IMG/VR virus record: IMGVR_UViG_3300009173_003155
Coordinates: 1 to 40,810 of that record
Direction: 5' to 3' (one strand)
Origin: a virus
DNA length: 40,810 nt
Below, one piece after another: positions 38,467 through 40,810 of this stretch. How positions within the stretch are numbered: position 1 is the stretch's first letter; each line of letters opens with the position of its first letter. Both the position numbers and the translations under genes were made by a program. The notes beneath the pieces were generated by a model. It did not search any database. It was not told the origin of the DNA and was given only the letters and a program-made list of their open reading frames with translations.

Positions 38467-38705
38467 TGAAGAATACAAAAAAATATGGGACATCAACCCC
38501 AGAAGAGGCATCAATTTTGGACTCTGCAAAATGTAGGGAAATTATTAATGAAATATTCAATTTTGGTATAAGCCAACCTCAAATAATCACGCTAATCAAA
38601 TTGCTTTCTTTAGAATTAGAAAATAGAGATTTAATGTTAAAATTTTTAAACGTAATTGAGAATAAAGAAGATCAAATTATTGATAAGCCGATAATAACCA
38701 TTTAA
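38466..38705 (+). CDS. Hypothetical helical protein (79 aa)
   Basis: TAATG-coupled to the zinc-binding protein. Amphipathic: 'CREIINEIFNFGISQPQIIT', 'LIKLLSLELENRDLMLKFL'. The pair probably acts together. No family recognised. Confidence 0.65.
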   Translation: MKNTKKYGTSTPEEASILDSAKCREIINEIFNFGISQPQIITLIKLLSLELENRDLMLKFLNVIENKEDQIIDKPIITI

Positions 38706-38718
38706 AAAGGAGAATGTT

Positions 38719-38910
38719 ATGTCAACAACAACAGATCAGTGGAACGAAATTAAAGTATTAGTAGAGTCATTAGAGTTAGATGTAGTAAAGAATGCAAGCG
38801 GGAACGCTTCTGCTGGAGTTAGAGCAAGAAGGGGACTAAGACTCTTAAAAGCAAAAGCCGGGGACTTAATTAAGATGAGTATTACTACTGATAAAGGCCG
38901 CAAGAGTTAG
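38719..38910 (+). CDS. Histone-H1-like (Hc1-type) small basic protein (63 aa)
   Basis: AAAAGGAGAATGTT precedes the ATG. 'WNEIKVLVESLELDVVKNAS' then 'GNASAGVRARRGLRLLKAKA' resembles the N-terminal helix pair of chlamydial Hc1-like nucleoid proteins (pattern G-N-x-x-A-x-x-R-x-R). Basic, alanine/arginine-rich. Such proteins compact DNA. Family match judged by eye; a generic DNA-binding protein is the alternative. Confidence 0.7.
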   Translation: MSTTTDQWNEIKVLVESLELDVVKNASGNASAGVRARRGLRLLKAKAGDLIKMSITTDKGRKS

Positions 38911-38992
38911 TAATCATTTCATGATATACATGTAAAGATCATTCTGCACCTTTGTTTATAGGTTCCATATTTATTTGTATGGGAGTTTTATT

Positions 38993-40087
38993 ATGAATAA
39001 AGAAATTAAACAAAAAGATGACCTTTATATAAACAAAGATGTGCCCACATCAGAATCAGATGATGAATTTGATTTTGTTGGTGCATATGATGATACCGAT
39101 GAAAGCGTTGACGAACAGGCACTACCAGAAAATACAGCCGACTCTGCAATCAACTGCGCATTCATTGGGGTTGGTGGCGGTGGTGGCAAGTTAGCCAAAG
39201 CATTTTTAGATGCAGGGTTCAACAAGACATTTCTGGTTAACACAACAGTTAAAGATCAACCGGATGGTGTACCTGCAGATCATTTCCTTTTAATCCCCGG
39301 GGCCGATGGTGTAGGAAAAGATGTAAATCTTGGAAAGAAAATTCTTGAAGAAAATAGTGCGCTTGTTGAAGACGCGGTTAGATCAAGATTAGTTAATCCA
39401 GACTGGATTTTTGTACTTGCTGGTGGGGGTGGTGGAACAGGGTCAGCATGTTCTGTGTTACATGATTCGCTTACAAGACATCTTACGACTGTAGGTGCAT
39501 CTGGTAAGGTTGTTTATATAGTATCAAAACCATCCGCCCAAGAACTATTAAATTCTACAATTGAAAAAAACTATAATTCAATTTTAGAGGATGTCTCAAG
39601 TCATCCCCATATCATTATAGACAATGAAAGACAGTTACAACTACTTAGAAATAAAGTAGGTATGCTAAATCTATATCCTGTCGCAAATAAGAATTTTGCA
39701 AAGTTGCTTGCACAAGTTTTAAAGCTGGCTGCAACTCATTCAGACATACAGGCATTTGATACCAAGGACTTAGAGAAATGTCTTAGCACAAATGGAAGAA
39801 TAATAATAGGTAGCACCGTCATTAAAGATACTGAACGACGCGATCTTGGAGCTGCAATTCTTCAAGGGTGCATTAAATCTTCACCGTGTCCGGCACCCAA
39901 AAATAGATGTTCAACTGGTGCATTGATGTTAATAGCAACGTCTTTAATGGCAAGTGATCCTGCTATTAGTAAAAATCTAGAAGCAACGTTTAGTTATGTT
40001 GGGGGAAGAACTGACACACTATTTTCTGGAATGTATATAAGGGAAAAAATTCCTGGATTGATAGCCCTTTGTCTTCTAGCCGGATGA
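38993..40087 (+). CDS. Tubulin/FtsZ-superfamily GTPase (364 aa)
   Basis: Start at ATG 38993 with GGGAG upstream; an in-frame ATG at 38975 lies before that site. About 53 acidic residues precede the GTPase domain. '[20 protein letters not shown]' is the first nucleotide loop; '[13 protein letters not shown]' (142-154) the tubulin signature GGGTGS; '[20 protein letters not shown]' matches the T7 synergy-loop region with its aspartates kept, so polymerisation is possible. Phage relatives (PhuZ, TubZ) centre phage DNA or segregate plasmids. The acidic extension is odd for that family. Confidence 0.88.
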   Translation: MNKEIKQKDDLYINKDVPTSESDDEFDFVGAYDDTDESVDEQALPENTADSAINCAFIGVGGGGGKLAKAFLDAGFNKTFLVNTTVKDQPDGVPADHFLLIPGADGVGKDVNLGKKILEENSALVEDAVRSRLVNPDWIFVLAGGGGGTGSACSVLHDSLTRHLTTVGASGKVVYIVSKPSAQELLNSTIEKNYNSILEDVSSHPHIIIDNERQLQLLRNKVGMLNLYPVANKNFAKLLAQVLKLAATHSDIQAFDTKDLEKCLSTNGRIIIGSTVIKDTERRDLGAAILQGCIKSSPCPAPKNRCSTGALMLIATSLMASDPAISKNLEATFSYVGGRTDTLFSGMYIREKIPGLIALCLLAG

Positions 40088-40351
40088 TGGATCATGGGGT
40101 TCGAAATTACCTGGATTTTTTCGAAGTTTCTTTAAGATCATTTTTTCAATTTGACAAATTCTCATTCGAGAAACCCCATAATAATCACCTATCTCCTGGA
40201 GGGTTTTTGGTCCTTCATTCGCAACAATTATTGAACAATTTAGTCCCTGATCAGACTTTAAAAAGTGCCTACAGGCACTTTCTGAACAGGGCTTTTGCGT
40301 GCGCTTTATTTTTTTATAACATTTTTCTTGTTTGTTTTTTATATCATTCAT
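40076..40351 (-). CDS. Small sigma-70 region-4-like protein (91 aa)
   Basis: Reverse strand; ATG at 40351, with an in-frame TTG at 40357. '[20 protein letters not shown]' and '[10 protein letters not shown]' form the helix-turn-helix that reads the -35 element in sigma factors. No region 2 is seen, so it is not a full sigma factor. It could be a phage transcription co-activator that redirects host polymerase. It overlaps the GTPase end by 12 nt. A link with the non-standard -35 of the repeated promoter is an attractive idea, not proven. Confidence 0.8.
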   Translation of the reverse strand: MNDIKNKQEKCYKKIKRTQKPCSESACRHFLKSDQGLNCSIIVANEGPKTLQEIGDYYGVSRMRICQIEKMILKKLRKNPGNFEPHDPSSG

Positions 40352-40409
40352 ATTCAAATACGTTTTGTGGATACTATAAAACTAATACAAGATAAAGGAT
40401 TTTACAACT

Positions 40410-40810
40410 GTGGGAAAAAGAAAATTACTTATAATAGACACGTCTGTATTACTATATGACAAAAATTCAATTCATTCATTTCCTGGAAATGATGTAGTAT
40501 TGCCCCTAATAGTTTTAGATGAACTTGATAGGTTCAAAGAAAAGCCCGGTTTATTAGGAGAATCTGCAAGATATGTGAACAGGTACTTAGACAATCTTAG
40601 ATCTATTGGACGCTTAGACAAAGGTGTTTTGTTAAATGATGAAAGTGATCAAACAATCACCGTAACATGTTTACCTGCAAAACTAGATTCTGATGAACTA
40701 GATATCAGCACTGGTGATAATATGATTATCGCAGCTGCACTAAATTTAAAAAATAAAAATAAAAATAAAATAATAAAAGTTGTAACAAAGGATATCAATT
40801 TAAGGGTTAA
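40410..40810 (+). CDS. PhoH-like protein, N-terminal PIN domain (cut by window end)
   Basis: GTG start behind AAAGGA. 133 codons to the window edge, all open. PIN domain: 'LLIIDTSVLLYD' (first catalytic Asp), 'PLIVLDELDRFK', 'GESARYVNRYLD', 'STGDNMIIAAAL' and 'KVVTKDINLRV' with further acidic residues. In PhoH2-type proteins this PIN ribonuclease precedes the PhoH ATPase, which would be downstream of the window. Common in marine phages. Confidence 0.85.
   Translation, partial: MGKRKLLIIDTSVLLYDKNSIHSFPGNDVVLPLIVLDELDRFKEKPGLLGESARYVNRYLDNLRSIGRLDKGVLLNDESDQTITVTCLPAKLDSDELDISTGDNMIIAAALNLKNKNKNKIIKVVTKDINLRV

Overview
The window looks like part of a large, AT-rich, double-stranded DNA bacteriophage genome (jumbo-phage-like), most likely infecting a Gram-negative bacterium. 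Reasons: almost wall-to-wall genes with stop/start overlaps (ATGA, TAATG), dozens of very small proteins of unknown function, four tRNA genes, a PhoH-like gene, a small sigma-region-4 protein, a tubulin/FtsZ-like GTPase, a RadA-like ATPase and several putative lipoproteins. No terminase, capsid or polymerase gene lies in the window, so a viral origin is inferred, not proven; a very large plasmid is the main alternative.

Layout. (1) 1-433: tRNA-Pro, tRNA-Ser and a third tRNA interrupted by a 119-nt structured insertion. (2) 469-7488: mainly a family of short proteins opening with a 'GDLV'-type motif, translationally coupled, with Hsp20 and full-length DnaK embedded among them, three small membrane or lipoproteins, and a SpoU-family RNA methyltransferase at the end. 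(3) 7.5-13.3 kb: unknown small genes, a reverse-strand two-repeat GDLI protein, a fatty-acid-hydroxylase-like membrane protein, a von Willebrand A (VWA) lipoprotein, a HAD phosphatase and a cold-shock protein with a structured leader. (4) 13.3-14.1 kb: gene-poor, with a small reverse-strand transcription unit (promoter, 52-aa membrane protein, terminator). (5) 14.1-22.2 kb: small transcription units, most started by a repeated promoter (GTGCAA, 17 nt, TATAAT, often TGG before the -10). They carry a metallopeptidase/VWA protein with its MoxR-type AAA+ ATPase, a RadA-like ATPase, a tRNA with CAU anticodon and several small proteins. (6) 22.2-28.5 kb: unknown genes, a DGHHR-motif protein, a J-domain protein, a YkgJ-like cysteine protein and a trypsin-like lipoprotein protease. 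(7) 28.5-40.8 kb: ClpP, an XPD/DinG-type Fe-S helicase, a Nudix hydrolase, the DUF444 (YeaH/YhbH)-SpoVR-PrkA module, a divergent chaperonin (GroEL)-like protein, a Zn-binding protein, a histone-H1-like protein, the tubulin/FtsZ-like GTPase, the sigma-like protein and the PIN domain of a PhoH-like protein cut by the window end.

Two themes stand out. First, protein quality control: Hsp20, DnaK, a J-domain protein, a chaperonin-like protein and ClpP lie within 36 kb. Second, AAA+ ATPases paired with VWA proteins occur twice (MoxR with the metallopeptidase/VWA protein; PrkA with DUF444 and SpoVR). The DUF444 gene carries an in-frame TGA in a leaky context while its downstream half stays intact. 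The repeated promoter, used on both strands and in front of a tRNA, ties many of these units into one regulatory class.
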